Positions 26,227 through 35,130 of a stretch of DNA of 64,000 nucleotides are shown in pieces; position 1 is the first letter of the stretch; each line of letters opens with the position of its first letter. The position numbers and the translations under genes are program-made. The notes beneath the pieces are model-generated. The model saw nothing but the letters and a program-made list of their open reading frames with translations, was not told the origin of the DNA and searched no databases. Origin of the DNA: an uncultured Lachnospiraceae bacterium (GTDB taxonomy: Bacteria; Bacillota; Clostridia; Lachnospirales; Lachnospiraceae); NCBI GenBank assembly GCA_947172645.1, contig CAMWBY010000005.1, positions 146,732 through 210,731 of the forward strand, in the 5' to 3' direction.

Positions 26227-26313
26227 AAAACATTAAGAAACTCTAAGGCGTCAAAAAACGTCGCCTAAGAGTTACTAAATGTTTCAGAGAATGCCCAAAA
26301 TACGAGCATTCTC
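26227..26313 (+). other. Two-hairpin leader of pdxS
   Basis: AACTCTAAGGCG (from 26238) pairs perfectly with CGCCTAAGAGTT over an 11-nt loop, and the flanks AAACATT and AATGTTT extend the stem. A second perfect hairpin, GAGAATGC/GCATTCTC, follows at 26287-26313. Neither has a T-run, so simple termination is unlikely. No known riboswitch was recognised. Confidence 0.55.
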
Positions 26314-26358
26314 CGCACAGATTTGAGATTCCGCAGAGAAGAATTATGGAGGATGAAT

Positions 26359-27234
26359 ATGGCTGAGAATAGGTATGAGCTGAATAAACAGTTGGCGCAG
26401 ATGCTCAAGGGCGGCGTGATTATGGATGTGACTACGCCGGAGCAGGCAAGAATCGCGGAGGAGGCGGGAGCATGCGCAGTTATGGCGCTTGAGCGGATTC
26501 CGGCGGATATCCGGGCGGCAGGCGGCGTATCCAGGATGAGCGACCCGAAGATGATTAAGGGCATTCAGGATGCGGTATCCATTCCGGTGATGGCCAAGTG
26601 CCGCATCGGGCATTTCGTGGAAGCGCAGATTCTGGAGGCGATTGAAATTGATTACATTGATGAGAGCGAAGTGCTCTCCCCGGCGGATGACATTTACCAT
26701 ATTGATAAGAGGCAGTTTCAGGTTCCCTTCGTATGCGGGGCAAAGGATTTAGGGGAAGCGTTGCGCAGAGTTAGTGAGGGCGCCTCCATGATACGTACCA
26801 AGGGAGAACCGGGGACAGGCGATGTGGTGCAGGCAGTGCGGCATATGCGGAAGATGAACAGTGAGATTGCAAAGGTGGTTTCCATGCGGACGGATGAGCT
26901 GTACGAGGAGGCAAAACTCCTGGCAGTCCCCTACGAGTTGATTTCCTATGTCCATGAAACGGGCAGGCTTCCGGTGGTGAATTTCGCTGCGGGCGGCATA
27001 GCGACGCCGGCGGATGCGGCGCTTATGATGCAGCTTGGCGCGGAGGGCGTGTTTGTCGGTTCAGGCATATTTAAATCAGGCAACCCGAAAAAGCGCGCGG
27101 CGGCTATTGTCCAGGCGGTGACCAATTACCTTGACAGCAAATTGATTGCACGGCTGTCTGAGGATTTGGGAGAGGCGATGGTAGGCATCAACGAACAGGA
27201 GATTGAGCTGTTGATGGCAGAGCGGGGCAAGTAA
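26359..27234 (+). CDS. pdxS: Pyridoxal 5'-phosphate synthase subunit PdxS
   Basis: 291 residues from ATG 26359 (GGAGG 6 nt upstream). The TIM barrel is highly conserved: [32 protein letters not shown], the catalytic lysine of [29 protein letters not shown] with the second lysine site, and [13 protein letters not shown] with [12 protein letters not shown]. It joins ribose 5-phosphate, glyceraldehyde 3-phosphate and ammonia into PLP in the DXP-independent route. Ammonia comes from PdxT, encoded 50 nt downstream. Confidence 0.97.
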   Translation: MAENRYELNKQLAQMLKGGVIMDVTTPEQARIAEEAGACAVMALERIPADIRAAGGVSRMSDPKMIKGIQDAVSIPVMAKCRIGHFVEAQILEAIEIDYIDESEVLSPADDIYHIDKRQFQVPFVCGAKDLGEALRRVSEGASMIRTKGEPGTGDVVQAVRHMRKMNSEIAKVVSMRTDELYEEAKLLAVPYELISYVHETGRLPVVNFAAGGIATPADAALMMQLGAEGVFVGSGIFKSGNPKKRAAAIVQAVTNYLDSKLIARLSEDLGEAMVGINEQEIELLMAERGK

Positions 27235-27284
27235 CAGGGAGCCTTAATCCTTATAAGAATACCGGGAGAGGAGTTATGTAAACT

Positions 27285-27884
27285 ATGAAAATAGCTGTCC
27301 TTGCAGTGCAGGGGGCTTTTGCGGAGCATATCAATAAATTGGAATCCATGGGTGTTTCCTGCATGGAGCTTAGAAATGCGACAGATTTGGAGAAAGATTT
27401 TGACGGATTAGTACTGCCGGGCGGGGAGAGCACCGTGCAGGGAAAACTGCTGCGGGAGCTGCATATGCTTGAGCCGCTCCGGGATAGAATCCGGCAGGGA
27501 ATGCCTGTGTTGGGGACTTGCGCGGGATTGATTCTTCTGGCGCAGGAGATTAGGAATGAGGACCGCATTTATTTGGGGACGCTTTCGGTTTGTGTGCAGA
27601 GGAACGCCTATGGCAGACAGCTTGGAAGTTTCCATACAGAGCAGGAAGTAAAAGGGATTGGCAAGATTCCTATGACTTTTATCCGCGCACCCTATATTGA
27701 GTCGGTTCTGCCTGCCCAAGGTGAGAAGCCTGGTACAGAAGTGTTGGCGCAGGTAGACGGCAGGATTGTGGCGGTCAGGCATGGCAGGCAGATTGGAATC
27801 GCTTTTCACCCGGAACTGGATGCGGATAACCGTATCCATGGGATGTTTTTGGAGAGCATTTCAACAGCCTGGGCAGATGCTTAA
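27285..27884 (+). CDS. pdxT: Pyridoxal 5'-phosphate synthase glutaminase subunit PdxT
   Basis: 199 residues. Class-I glutaminase: oxyanion strand GLVLPGGEST, catalytic cysteine in GTCAGLI (about residue 79), and the His-Glu pair in AFHPEL near the C-terminus. It hydrolyses glutamine and channels ammonia to the PdxS dodecamer. GGAGAGGAG precedes the start. The pair forms the complete PLP synthase, so the organism can probably make vitamin B6. Confidence 0.97.
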   Translation: MKIAVLAVQGAFAEHINKLESMGVSCMELRNATDLEKDFDGLVLPGGESTVQGKLLRELHMLEPLRDRIRQGMPVLGTCAGLILLAQEIRNEDRIYLGTLSVCVQRNAYGRQLGSFHTEQEVKGIGKIPMTFIRAPYIESVLPAQGEKPGTEVLAQVDGRIVAVRHGRQIGIAFHPELDADNRIHGMFLESISTAWADA

Positions 27885-27950
27885 TTGAACAGCTTGCCCG
27901 GAATATCAGTAATGATTGGATTGTAAAAGAAATTTGTTTAAGGACGGCAT

Positions 27951-28598
27951 ATGTTTATGAGGCTGAGAGACAACTATAAATCTTATTTGCTGCTGTTTGT
28001 GGCGGGCATGATAGCGGGCGTGATATGCAGACTGTCGGATTTTTTTCCATATGACAGTTTGTGGAGCTTTTCTTCCATCGCCACGCTATTTGGTTTTTGG
28101 ATTGCAAGTGTGGGCGTGATTACCTGTCTTAGTTCCTCTAATATAGGAGCTTTTATCAACACATTTTTGTATATGTTTGCCATGACGCTTAGTTTCTATG
28201 GACTGAAATATATATTGGGCTTCTTTATTGAAAAGTTTGCAAACGACGGGAAATTCCAGACGGATTTGTTTCTTGTATATTTCGTGTTATCGGTGGTATG
28301 CGGTATCGGAAGTTTTATTTTATATTTTTGGAACAAAAATAATAAGGCCGGCTCGATATTATACGCTTTACCGGCGAGCGGTATGCTGGCGGAGGCAATA
28401 GGCTGTATGGTTGTTTTAGTAAACAACCATATGCTATTGACCCAGACCATATTTGATTTTGTATTTGCCTTCTTATTCGGCATTCTTTTATTTAAAAAGG
28501 CAAATAATAAAATCATATACACTGTGACAGTGATAGCGGTAACGGCATTGGTATTTTTGACGGTTTATAAACCCTATTTGTTTACCCTCAGCGGTTGA
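27951..28598 (+). CDS. Multi-pass membrane protein of unknown function
   Basis: 215 residues with about six hydrophobic segments (around 13-32, 40-60, 66-87, 105-126, 137-158, 168-205). The pattern recalls small DUF6518-type membrane proteins, but I cannot confirm the family. No catalytic or transport motif is seen. ATG 27951 and 27957 are both possible, with AAGGACGG upstream. Its 3' end overlaps the convergent acetyltransferase gene by 11 nt. Confidence 0.75.
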   Translation: MFMRLRDNYKSYLLLFVAGMIAGVICRLSDFFPYDSLWSFSSIATLFGFWIASVGVITCLSSSNIGAFINTFLYMFAMTLSFYGLKYILGFFIEKFANDGKFQTDLFLVYFVLSVVCGIGSFILYFWNKNNKAGSILYALPASGMLAEAIGCMVVLVNNHMLLTQTIFDFVFAFLFGILLFKKANNKIIYTVTVIAVTALVFLTVYKPYLFTLSG

Positions 28599-29091
28599 AT
28601 TTTTCTAACCGGAAATGCTGTTCATCGTCCAATTCTTTGACGCCGTTTTTGTAGTCATATCCCTTTTTGCGATAAAATTCCACCGCGGTGATGGAAGCGG
28701 GAATTTCTATTCTTTCGGCCCGCAAAAATAGCTCGTCGGACTCCAGGATGTCAACAATATAGCTGCCAATTCCTTGCCCGTGAAGCTCCGGCAGGACGAA
28801 AACAGTAAGCAGGATGCTTTCCGTGGGGCTTCCCCAGAAACTGGATATGGAGCCGACACCCACTATTTCATTCTCCCTCCAAAATACATACACATGTGCG
28901 TATCCGGCCAAACCCTGAAACCAGTTTACGTCATGTGTGGAGACTAATTCTTCTATAAATTTTTCTCCATAGTCTTTCACGTTTACTTCCTTGAAATTCC
29001 TGATAATCAGATTGACTATCTCCTCTGCGTTTTCTTCCTGGTAAGGTTTTACGGTAATCTCTGTTCCATCTGCTAATCTCATAATTTTCAC
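28588..29091 (-). CDS. GNAT-family N-acetyltransferase
   Basis: 167 residues with GTG start; an ATG 9 nt inside is the alternative, and GGAGG and AAGGG upstream fit either. The acetyl-CoA site motif A is LPELHGQGIGSYIVDILE, preceded by the EIVGVGSIS strand and followed by the AVEFYRKKGY motif B region. It transfers acetyl from acetyl-CoA to an amine; the substrate is not predictable. It converges on and overlaps the preceding membrane-protein gene. Confidence 0.9.
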   Translation of the reverse strand: MKIMRLADGTEITVKPYQEENAEEIVNLIIRNFKEVNVKDYGEKFIEELVSTHDVNWFQGLAGYAHVYVFWRENEIVGVGSISSFWGSPTESILLTVFVLPELHGQGIGSYIVDILESDELFLRAERIEIPASITAVEFYRKKGYDYKNGVKELDDEQHFRLEKFNR

Positions 29092-29451
29092 CCTTATCCT
29101 CCATTTCTGAGAGCATTATAATGCATTAAAAAATGCACTGAACATATCATATGTCAGTGCATTCCTAAAAATATCGGCTATTACAAATATATAAAGTCAT
29201 ATCTTACATTTACCGATTATATGCACAGACATATGAGACCTACTCTGCATAACTGTGCAACCAACCGGAACACAATTATTCTAAGTATGCCTAAAGTACA
29301 TGTACATATCCTTCATCGTGAAATGTAAGTCCTGCATTTTGAAGCTCTCCTAAAATATTTTTATATAAACTATCATGGTTTTATGTTGGTGTCAAGGAAT
29401 ATTTCGGATATCTGTAAGGATGCCAACTTCTCCGGGAGTAATTTTTCACTG
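29092..29451. other. Intergenic region with one strong hairpin
   Basis: AATGCACTGA pairs with TCAGTGCATT (29132-29163) with an extended ATAT/ATAT inner stem; it lies in the promoter side of the GNAT gene. On the minus strand at 29281-29337 an 18-codon frame with AGGAGAG before its ATG could encode a tiny peptide, but nothing else supports it. The rest is AT-rich and featureless. Confidence 0.4.
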
Positions 29452-30024
29452 CTATTCATAGACTTCTATGATAATTTTTTCCGCTATAAAATCTTCTCCG
29501 TCGAAGTATCCGGTCGCTTCCAGTCCGCCGCCTGTTTGTATCTCGGAAAAGGAGGCATCTCTCTTGTTGATACCTGCTCCTTCGCCTTGTATGGTCCAGT
29601 GTTCAAATGTGGTTGAATCGGTACATTTGACGGTTACCAGTTCTTCCTCCGGGCTGCCTTCTTCGGGCATTGTCACAAAGCCGTCGTCTATCAGCGTGCG
29701 GCTGATTACGCAACTGTCCTGTGCGACGCTTCTCACTCTTCCGCCGATATTGACTGTTTCCTTGTTTGCGTCTGAGGGAACATCGCCTTTTATGTTTTCT
29801 TGTGTACTGTCGTCGGGAACTTGGTTTTCTTCGTTATCCTGGGCGGAATCCTCGGCTGCGCTGTCATCTGTAACACCGCTTTGCTGTTCTGAGGCTTTAT
29901 CCGGAATAGCCTCTGTAGTTAATGTTGCGTTTGTGTTCGCCGCATCTGAGGTTGTTGCACATCCTGGCACAATGGCGATGGTCAGCGTCAAGGCTCCGGC
30001 AATTATCATACACTTTTTTCTCAT
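29452..30024 (-). CDS. Secreted lipoprotein of unknown function
   Basis: 190 residues from ATG 30024 (GTGAGG upstream); longer in-frame starts add an implausible basic leader. The signal peptide ends in a lipobox, IVPGCATT, so Cys would be lipidated. A low-complexity linker rich in Ser, Asp, Glu and Gln (about 25-85) spans the wall. The C-terminal domain (about 90-190) has strands VNIGGRVRSVAQDSCVIS and LEATGYFDGEDFIAEKIII, which resemble an OB-like fold. Function unknown. Confidence 0.82.
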   Translation of the reverse strand: MRKKCMIIAGALTLTIAIVPGCATTSDAANTNATLTTEAIPDKASEQQSGVTDDSAAEDSAQDNEENQVPDDSTQENIKGDVPSDANKETVNIGGRVRSVAQDSCVISRTLIDDGFVTMPEEGSPEEELVTVKCTDSTTFEHWTIQGEGAGINKRDASFSEIQTGGGLEATGYFDGEDFIAEKIIIEVYE

Positions 30025-30266
30025 TTGTTTCCTCACTTTCTGCCGGCTTATTTTACCGGCCATCTGTTTTTGAGTCGCTTTAGCGTTTTGCAAGTCATAT
30101 CATAGCAAAAAAAGCTCTAAAGTTTCTCTAAGAAAACCGAAGTAAAAAAGTCTGGAAAACTAGTGTGTCATTCCACCCGCATCCCTGCATTTTATTTTCC
30201 CCTGTGTCAGAATGGAAAATTCATTCGTTGGAAATCTCCTATGCCTGCTGAAATAGAAATTCCGTC

Positions 30267-30710
30267 TTATATGATATTCTTTATAAAAATTTCTGCCTTT
30301 TTCAATTCCTGTTGGCTTGGGTGTCCTTTTGCAATGCCGCCTAATTTTCCGAAGATACCATATGTGTCATAGCCTCTGCACTGAAAACTCCCCACACATT
30401 CCACATTCTTTTGTTTGAGTAGTTTTTTAATCCCCTTTGTGTAGTCAGTATATGCAACGCCGCAGGTATCAACAAGAAATACTTTTTGATTTTTATTGAA
30501 TACTGTATTGTCAATAAATTTTTTTATGGTTTCATGAAAAGAATGGAAATATATGCCGGACGCAAATCCAACTATATCATACGCTGAAATATCGGGATTT
30601 TGATTTTGGGTAATATCAATCAAATCCGCTGTTATGGTTTTTGCCATATATTCAGCCACTTTTTTAGTATTTCCATGATGTGTAGAAGCAAAAATAATCA
30701 CTGTTTTCAT
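30267..30710 (-). CDS. Flavodoxin-family protein
   Basis: 147 residues. The FMN phosphate loop is FASTHHGNTKKVA near the N-terminus, followed by DIVGFASGIYFHSFHETIKKF and VDTCGVAYTD. It should bind FMN and carry electrons in the cytoplasm. Its ATG overlaps the stop of the truncated MarR gene by 4 nt (ATGA), so MarR and flavodoxin were one operon, probably a redox or electrophile response unit; the regulator now looks broken. Confidence 0.9.
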   Translation of the reverse strand: MKTVIIFASTHHGNTKKVAEYMAKTITADLIDITQNQNPDISAYDIVGFASGIYFHSFHETIKKFIDNTVFNKNQKVFLVDTCGVAYTDYTKGIKKLLKQKNVECVGSFQCRGYDTYGIFGKLGGIAKGHPSQQELKKAEIFIKNII

Positions 30711-31027
30711 TCTTGTTCCTCTCTTTCTTTTTGGTTTAATTCTTTTGCACGTTCAACCATAATGTCAATTTGTTTTGAAAAGCTGTCTATTGTATCTTGT
30801 TCCATTCCTTTTGTCATTGCACATACCCATTTTGTTTGTATTTCCCGAAGTTCCATTTCTAATGATTTTGCCTTGTCTGTCAAGAACAGCTTTTTTGCCC
30901 TTTTATCGGCACTATCTGTTTTGCGGATAATCAGCCCCTTTTTTTCCATTAGCTGTAATGTCCTTGTGACGGCGGCTTTATCTTTTTCCGCAGGTTGTAA
31001 ATCACGCCCGCAACGCTTGAATGGCAG
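30707..31027 (-). pseudogene. 5'-truncated MarR-family regulator
   Basis: The recognition helix and wing are intact: DKAAVTRTLQLMEKKGLIIRK and DSADKRAKKLFLTDKAKSLE, then a C-terminal dimer helix ending EREEQE. Upstream, the frame continues as CGRDLQPAEKDK but stops at a TAG just before 31027 and lacks the N-terminal dimerisation helix and any start. An internal ATG (MEKKG) would omit the DNA-binding helix. The gene is therefore probably non-functional. Confidence 0.7.
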
Positions 31028-31117
31028 CTATCGCTATTCATGTTCCAAACGGCTTCATACTCTATGCAGTCAGATATTGCCGCCATGATTTTATCAATTA
31101 TTTTTTCTTTCCGTTCG

Positions 31118-31267
31118 TTAAGAAATACAATGCTCCAAAAGTAGCCAATGATACCACCCGTAAAACTGCGCTTCTTTTGGCAGCCCTGTTTTAAAAAAAT
31201 TTTTTATAGCTGTATCGTTTGCAAACTTATAGCCAAGCATATTTTGGTCTAGCAGACATTCTCTCAC
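31118..31267 (-). pseudogene. Decayed gene fragment of unknown identity
   Basis: A 49-codon frame with GTG start encodes a peptide with KFANDTAIKNFFKTGLPKEA and FYGWYHWLLLEHC. A second fragment continues in another frame (LNERKEKIIDKIMAAISDC, 30949-31120), so a frameshift probably split one gene. The family is not recognised. It lies between the broken MarR and an intact radical SAM gene. Confidence 0.4.
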
Positions 31268-31294
31268 GGCTTTTTTCCGTTTTCCTAATGGCTC

Positions 31295-32170
31295 TCACCT
31301 TCTTTTCTTTATTTGTTCATGGTAAAAATAATTGACAATCACGGGCGGGGCGGTAAAGTCCCGTGTCATGCTGTCGTCATTTGTCACATAGTCAAGCCCG
31401 GTTTCAGCGGCAAAGGCTTTACATTCTTTGTCAAGGGTTATCCAATAACTGCGGTCTTTACAATCGTATATTTCATGGTACAGAGGGAAAAGCTGCGGAT
31501 ATTTTCTCCGTATATAGTCCATAATAACGGCTTTATAACCGCCCCGCAGGTTGAGGTTCTCTAACCATATCAGATTGCATTGTGACATTGCCCGCCGGAT
31601 AATCGCTTTTATATCCGTAATGCCGGGAAATATCGGGGAGATAAAGCAGGTAGTCCGCACACCCGCAAGATAAAAGGCTTTCATGGCGGCAAGCCGCCTT
31701 TCTATGGAAACGGCTTTATCCATATCCTCCCGGAAACTTTCGTCCAGTGTGTTAATAGACCATGAAACACGGGCATTAGGAAACGACTTTATCAAGTCAA
31801 GGTCACGCAGTATCAAGTCGGATTTCGTGGCAATGGAGAGCTTTGCGCCGCTTCCTTTTAGCTGTTCCAGTAAAGCCTTTGTGCGTCCGTAGATTTCTTC
31901 CTGTGGATTGTAGGGGTCAGTGACAGAACCGACAAACAGCTCCTTGTCTTTGTACTTTCCGGGGTTTTTGATTTCTTTCCAGTATTTTATATCTAAGAAA
32001 GTCCCCCAATCTTCCGTATGCCCCGTAAAGCGTTTCATAAAGGACGCATAACAATACTTGCAGGCGTGGGTACACCCCGTATAGGGGTTTGCGGAATATT
32101 CACAAACGGGCAGATTAGACTTTGTAAGGACGCTTTTCACGTCTATTTCATTGATAACCGTTTCTGTCAT
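31295..32170 (-). CDS. SPL-like radical SAM protein
   Basis: 291 residues. The iron-sulfur motif is CTHACKYCY (C-x3-C-x2-C, about residues 33-40) in the context YSANPYTGCTHACKYCYA, which matches the spore photoproduct lyase-like radical SAM group. Further signs are GSVTDPYNPQE, the SIATKSDLILRD strand and SWSINTLDE. It would cleave S-adenosylmethionine to a radical; the substrate is unknown, and true DNA repair by this short version is doubtful. A DUF1848 gene lies 70 nt upstream in the same direction, with a second cysteine cluster. Confidence 0.9.
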   Translation of the reverse strand: MTETVINEIDVKSVLTKSNLPVCEYSANPYTGCTHACKYCYASFMKRFTGHTEDWGTFLDIKYWKEIKNPGKYKDKELFVGSVTDPYNPQEEIYGRTKALLEQLKGSGAKLSIATKSDLILRDLDLIKSFPNARVSWSINTLDESFREDMDKAVSIERRLAAMKAFYLAGVRTTCFISPIFPGITDIKAIIRRAMSQCNLIWLENLNLRGGYKAVIMDYIRRKYPQLFPLYHEIYDCKDRSYWITLDKECKAFAAETGLDYVTNDDSMTRDFTAPPVIVNYFYHEQIKKRR

Positions 32171-32240
32171 TTTCGCTTCTCCTTGTTCATAATTTCAACA
32201 TTGTTTTTCAAAGCCTGTTTCATATTTATCAGGATATATT

Positions 32241-33161
32241 TTATTTTGTCGTGGCTTTGAAAGACTTCTGCGCCCCCTGTACTACCACGTCCTCCGGCTT
32301 TACCACGCCAAGCAGCAGGGGAGAAGTTTTGTCATGGTATTTGTAGTTTTCAAATGCTTTCTGCGGGTTCTTGTTGGCATAACAGTATTTACAGCCGTTC
32401 ATGCAGGTATCATAAGCCCCTATGTCCCGGCTTTCGATACAGTGGCAGCCCTGTCTGGTGCCTTTATGCTTTAAGTCCTTAAAGATAATACCGTTGGCAT
32501 TTCCCAAAATATCAAGCGTCATGCAGCCGGAAGAATGGATATGATAACGGGAAAAATCAACCTTTGTTCCGCAGGTCTGAATGTAAATCCCGTTTTGTTC
32601 CGCAATCGTTCCAAGCCCCTGTGCCAGTGCGTCCATATCCTGTTCGGATAGGGGAATAAGTTCCGGCATATTGCTTTCCAGTTTTTTATACATTTCCACA
32701 AAGCTGAAAATGCAGCGGTCAATGTATGGGGAAAGCACCTTTGCCATACGCTCAAAGGTTTCTAAATGCCGTTTCATGGTATATTCTTTTGTCAGTAGAA
32801 CGGGGTCATATCTCCATGCAATCCGCTGTTTTCCAACGATTTCGGACAGTTTGATTAAGGTTTCCATGCTTTCCTCTATGCCCGGAACACCCGGCTCAAT
32901 CTCTTTTCCGTAAGCGGTAATCGTGTAGTGGAAGTAAGTATTGAAACGGTCTGTAATCTCATGCAGCCGTGGCAGTATGGGCTTGTAATTCTTAGAGCAG
33001 AACACAACGCAGTCTACCATGTCCGGGGTCAGTTCATAGCGTGTCACTTTGTTTGGAAACAAGGGATTGCGTGAGAGTGCGTACCCTTGCGAAAAGCGGT
33101 TCAAGAGCCATTCCGTGTAATATTGGACGGTATCTGTCCGTCCTCCTGTGTTGATAATCAT
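32241..33161 (-). CDS. DUF1848-family protein
   Basis: 306 residues from ATG 33161 (a TTG at 33173 is possible but too near the GGAG). DUF1848 signatures: INTGGRTDTVQYYTEWLLNR, VDCVVFCSKN, YFHYTITAYG, RYDPVLL, and a C-terminal CMNGCKYCYANKN that looks like a C-x3-C-x2-C cluster. The family is uncharacterised but is thought to resemble radical SAM proteins with the cluster moved to the C-terminus. Pairing with an SPL-like radical SAM gene suggests a common pathway. Confidence 0.88.
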   Translation of the reverse strand: MIINTGGRTDTVQYYTEWLLNRFSQGYALSRNPLFPNKVTRYELTPDMVDCVVFCSKNYKPILPRLHEITDRFNTYFHYTITAYGKEIEPGVPGIEESMETLIKLSEIVGKQRIAWRYDPVLLTKEYTMKRHLETFERMAKVLSPYIDRCIFSFVEMYKKLESNMPELIPLSEQDMDALAQGLGTIAEQNGIYIQTCGTKVDFSRYHIHSSGCMTLDILGNANGIIFKDLKHKGTRQGCHCIESRDIGAYDTCMNGCKYCYANKNPQKAFENYKYHDKTSPLLLGVVKPEDVVVQGAQKSFKATTK

Positions 33162-33231
33162 ATTGACAGCCAAGCTCCTTTCTCAGTGTGCGAGTTTGGG
33201 CTACGTCCAAACTTGCGGCTGAACACCTGCT

Positions 33232-33574
33232 CTAAAACGGCAGCGTCCTTTGCAGGATAGCCAAGACCGATAAGCAGGGCAGTATCACGCAGCCGCTTTT
33301 TGCCAACATGGAATACTGTTTCGGCATTGCGCCCGCATACATTTTCTGTTGCGGGGAAGCAGAAGCACTTACAAAGCAGTTTTCGCCCTGTGCTTTGGCA
33401 AACGCTTTGACAAACTGCAAGGCGTTTTCTTTTTCTTCTTCCTCATGCAAAATAACAAATTCTCATTCCCGCCTGTGGTCGTGAGTAGGGGCTTGTATTC
33501 CTGCGGCAATGATACGTTCCAGTACATCAACAGGAATAGGCTCTGCGGTCATTGATTACTTGATAAAATTCCAT
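33232..33574 (-). pseudogene. Nitroreductase-family pseudogene
   Basis: A good AAGGAGGAAAA site precedes ATG 33574, which starts MEFYQVINDRRAYSC and then stops. One frame over, the text resumes as PIPVDVLERIIAAGIQAPTHDHRRE, stop, then EFVILHEEEEKENALQFVKAFA. The TGA sits where nitroreductases keep Trp (REWEFV), and about ten codons after the first arginines are missing. The C-terminal half is also absent. So a frameshifting deletion, a nonsense change and truncation are all visible. Confidence 0.75.
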
Positions 33575-33739
33575 GATTATTTTTCCTCCTTGATTTCCTC
33601 AAATTTTTTCTTCATGCAATTAGAAAACAATGTAGTAATGCGTTCCATTACTCCATATCTTCAATAGGCAAAATACAAGTCCTTTATGCGATAGGGATAA
33701 TCCAAACTTGTTTAGAGCAGCAGAATGAAGCGTCACTCT

Positions 33740-33937
33740 TTAGTTCATCCGTCCCAGGAAAAAGAGGATAATCCATAAAAAGATAGGCACTCCGATGGTA
33801 GCGGACAGGCAGATGCTAAAAAGCTTGCCGGAATCTGCAATATCCAAACATGCCACGATAAATGTGATGATATATAAGGCGACAAGCAGCGCGGCGCACA
33901 CAAGAGCTACAATTTGTTTCGGTGATTTCTTTTTCAT
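33740..33937 (-). CDS. Small two-segment membrane protein
   Basis: 65 residues from ATG 33937: MKKKSPKQI leads into a first membrane helix (about 8-30), a short loop with DIADSGK, and a second helix (about 38-62) ending FFLGRMN. The ATG at 33952 has AAAGG too close to it. Such short proteins are widespread in Clostridia without known function. It lies just downstream of the LysR gene and may share its transcript. Confidence 0.65.
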   Translation of the reverse strand: MKKKSPKQIVALVCAALLVALYIITFIVACLDIADSGKLFSICLSATIGVPIFLWIILFFLGRMN

Positions 33938-33972
33938 ATAGGCGGTGACCATACCTTTCTTTTGGATAATTT

Positions 33973-34863
33973 TTAGTATTCCATGATTTTTTGGACTGAC
34001 TGGATAAAATCGTGCACTGTCGCCGTCGGATTTAATCCGTAGAGAAGCCCATAAGGAGAGGTGAACTCCCATTTCACGGGTATTGTTACAAGCAAAGGGT
34101 GCACGTTAACCCAAGCCTGTGTTACCAGTAAAATCCGGTCTGTTGTTTCGCACTGATTGAAAATACTGACGTCATAATCCGGTACGTCAATCAGTTTTAT
34201 GAGGGGATATTGCTGCAGTTTATCACGGACAGCGTCCACATAGCGGCTTCTTCCTCTGTGCACAATCATCAATTCCTGCCCGGAGAGGTCTTCGTAATCC
34301 AAAATCTTCTTTTGTGCCAATGCATGATAGCGTGACACTGCGCAGCATAAGGGCACGTCGGCAAGCTTCAGTACGTTACAGCATCCTCCCCACAAGTCCG
34401 GCGGATAATTGGCAGCGATGATATCAATTTCTGTCCCCAGATTTTGTATAATCTCCAGATACCCTTGAAAGTTGTCTTCAAAGGGTACGATATGGATTTT
34501 ATATTGCGGACAACTATCCTTTACTTTTGTCCATAAATCTAACAGGTATTTTTCAGAACGAAGCATGGAGGAGCCTATGCGTATATAGTTTCCGCCGTCG
34601 TTAAGTTCTGTATTTCTTGCCCGTTCGAGCATTTTGTTCCAATAGTCGGAGATAAATTTGGCGCCCTCATAGAATACCGCGCCGGATTTTGTCAGAGTCG
34701 TACCACGTTTTGTACGGTTAAATAAGTGTAAACCGGTTTCTTTTTCTAACAGGTTCATCTGTTTTGCTATCGCCGTGGTGGATATAAACAGCCGGTCGGA
34801 AGCCTTAGAGAAGCTTCCACAGTCGGATACTGTGATAAAAGTCTGTAGTAGTTGGTAATCCAT
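33973..34863 (-). CDS. LysR-family transcriptional regulator
   Basis: 296 residues from ATG 34863. Winged helix N-terminus: MDYQLLQTFITVSDCGSFSKASDRL, ISTTAIAKQMNLLEKE and LFNRTKRGTTLTKSGAVFYE. The two effector lobes carry IRIGSSMLRSEKYLLDLW and ELMIVHRGRS. It is divergent from the MATE transporter gene at 35131, sharing a 267-bp gap, the classic arrangement for a LysR regulator and its target, so it probably controls drug or metabolite export. Confidence 0.92.
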   Translation of the reverse strand: MDYQLLQTFITVSDCGSFSKASDRLFISTTAIAKQMNLLEKETGLHLFNRTKRGTTLTKSGAVFYEGAKFISDYWNKMLERARNTELNDGGNYIRIGSSMLRSEKYLLDLWTKVKDSCPQYKIHIVPFEDNFQGYLEIIQNLGTEIDIIAANYPPDLWGGCCNVLKLADVPLCCAVSRYHALAQKKILDYEDLSGQELMIVHRGRSRYVDAVRDKLQQYPLIKLIDVPDYDVSIFNQCETTDRILLVTQAWVNVHPLLVTIPVKWEFTSPYGLLYGLNPTATVHDFIQSVQKIMEY

Positions 34864-35130
34864 AATGTTCTTATTAATAATCCCTCTATTATAATCCTTA
34901 TATTTTGTATAAACTATTGGTTTAAAGTATTCTAACATATATGTTCTTCTGTTTCAACCAGGCATCCGGTAAAATAACGGATATAAATTGATAAAGCATT
35001 TCTGTCTTGGCCAAAACCACGCGGCAGCCAACAATATGCCAAAAACCAAGAGTAGGCAGTCGACAGCCTGGCATTCGTGGGGAATGAGGAATAATGCTAA
35101 GGTAGAAACATTGCAGAAATGGGGGAAAGA

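Noticed and set aside
29281..29337. 18-residue peptide on the minus strand
   Set aside because: It has an acceptable ribosome site but is too short to support without expression or conservation data.
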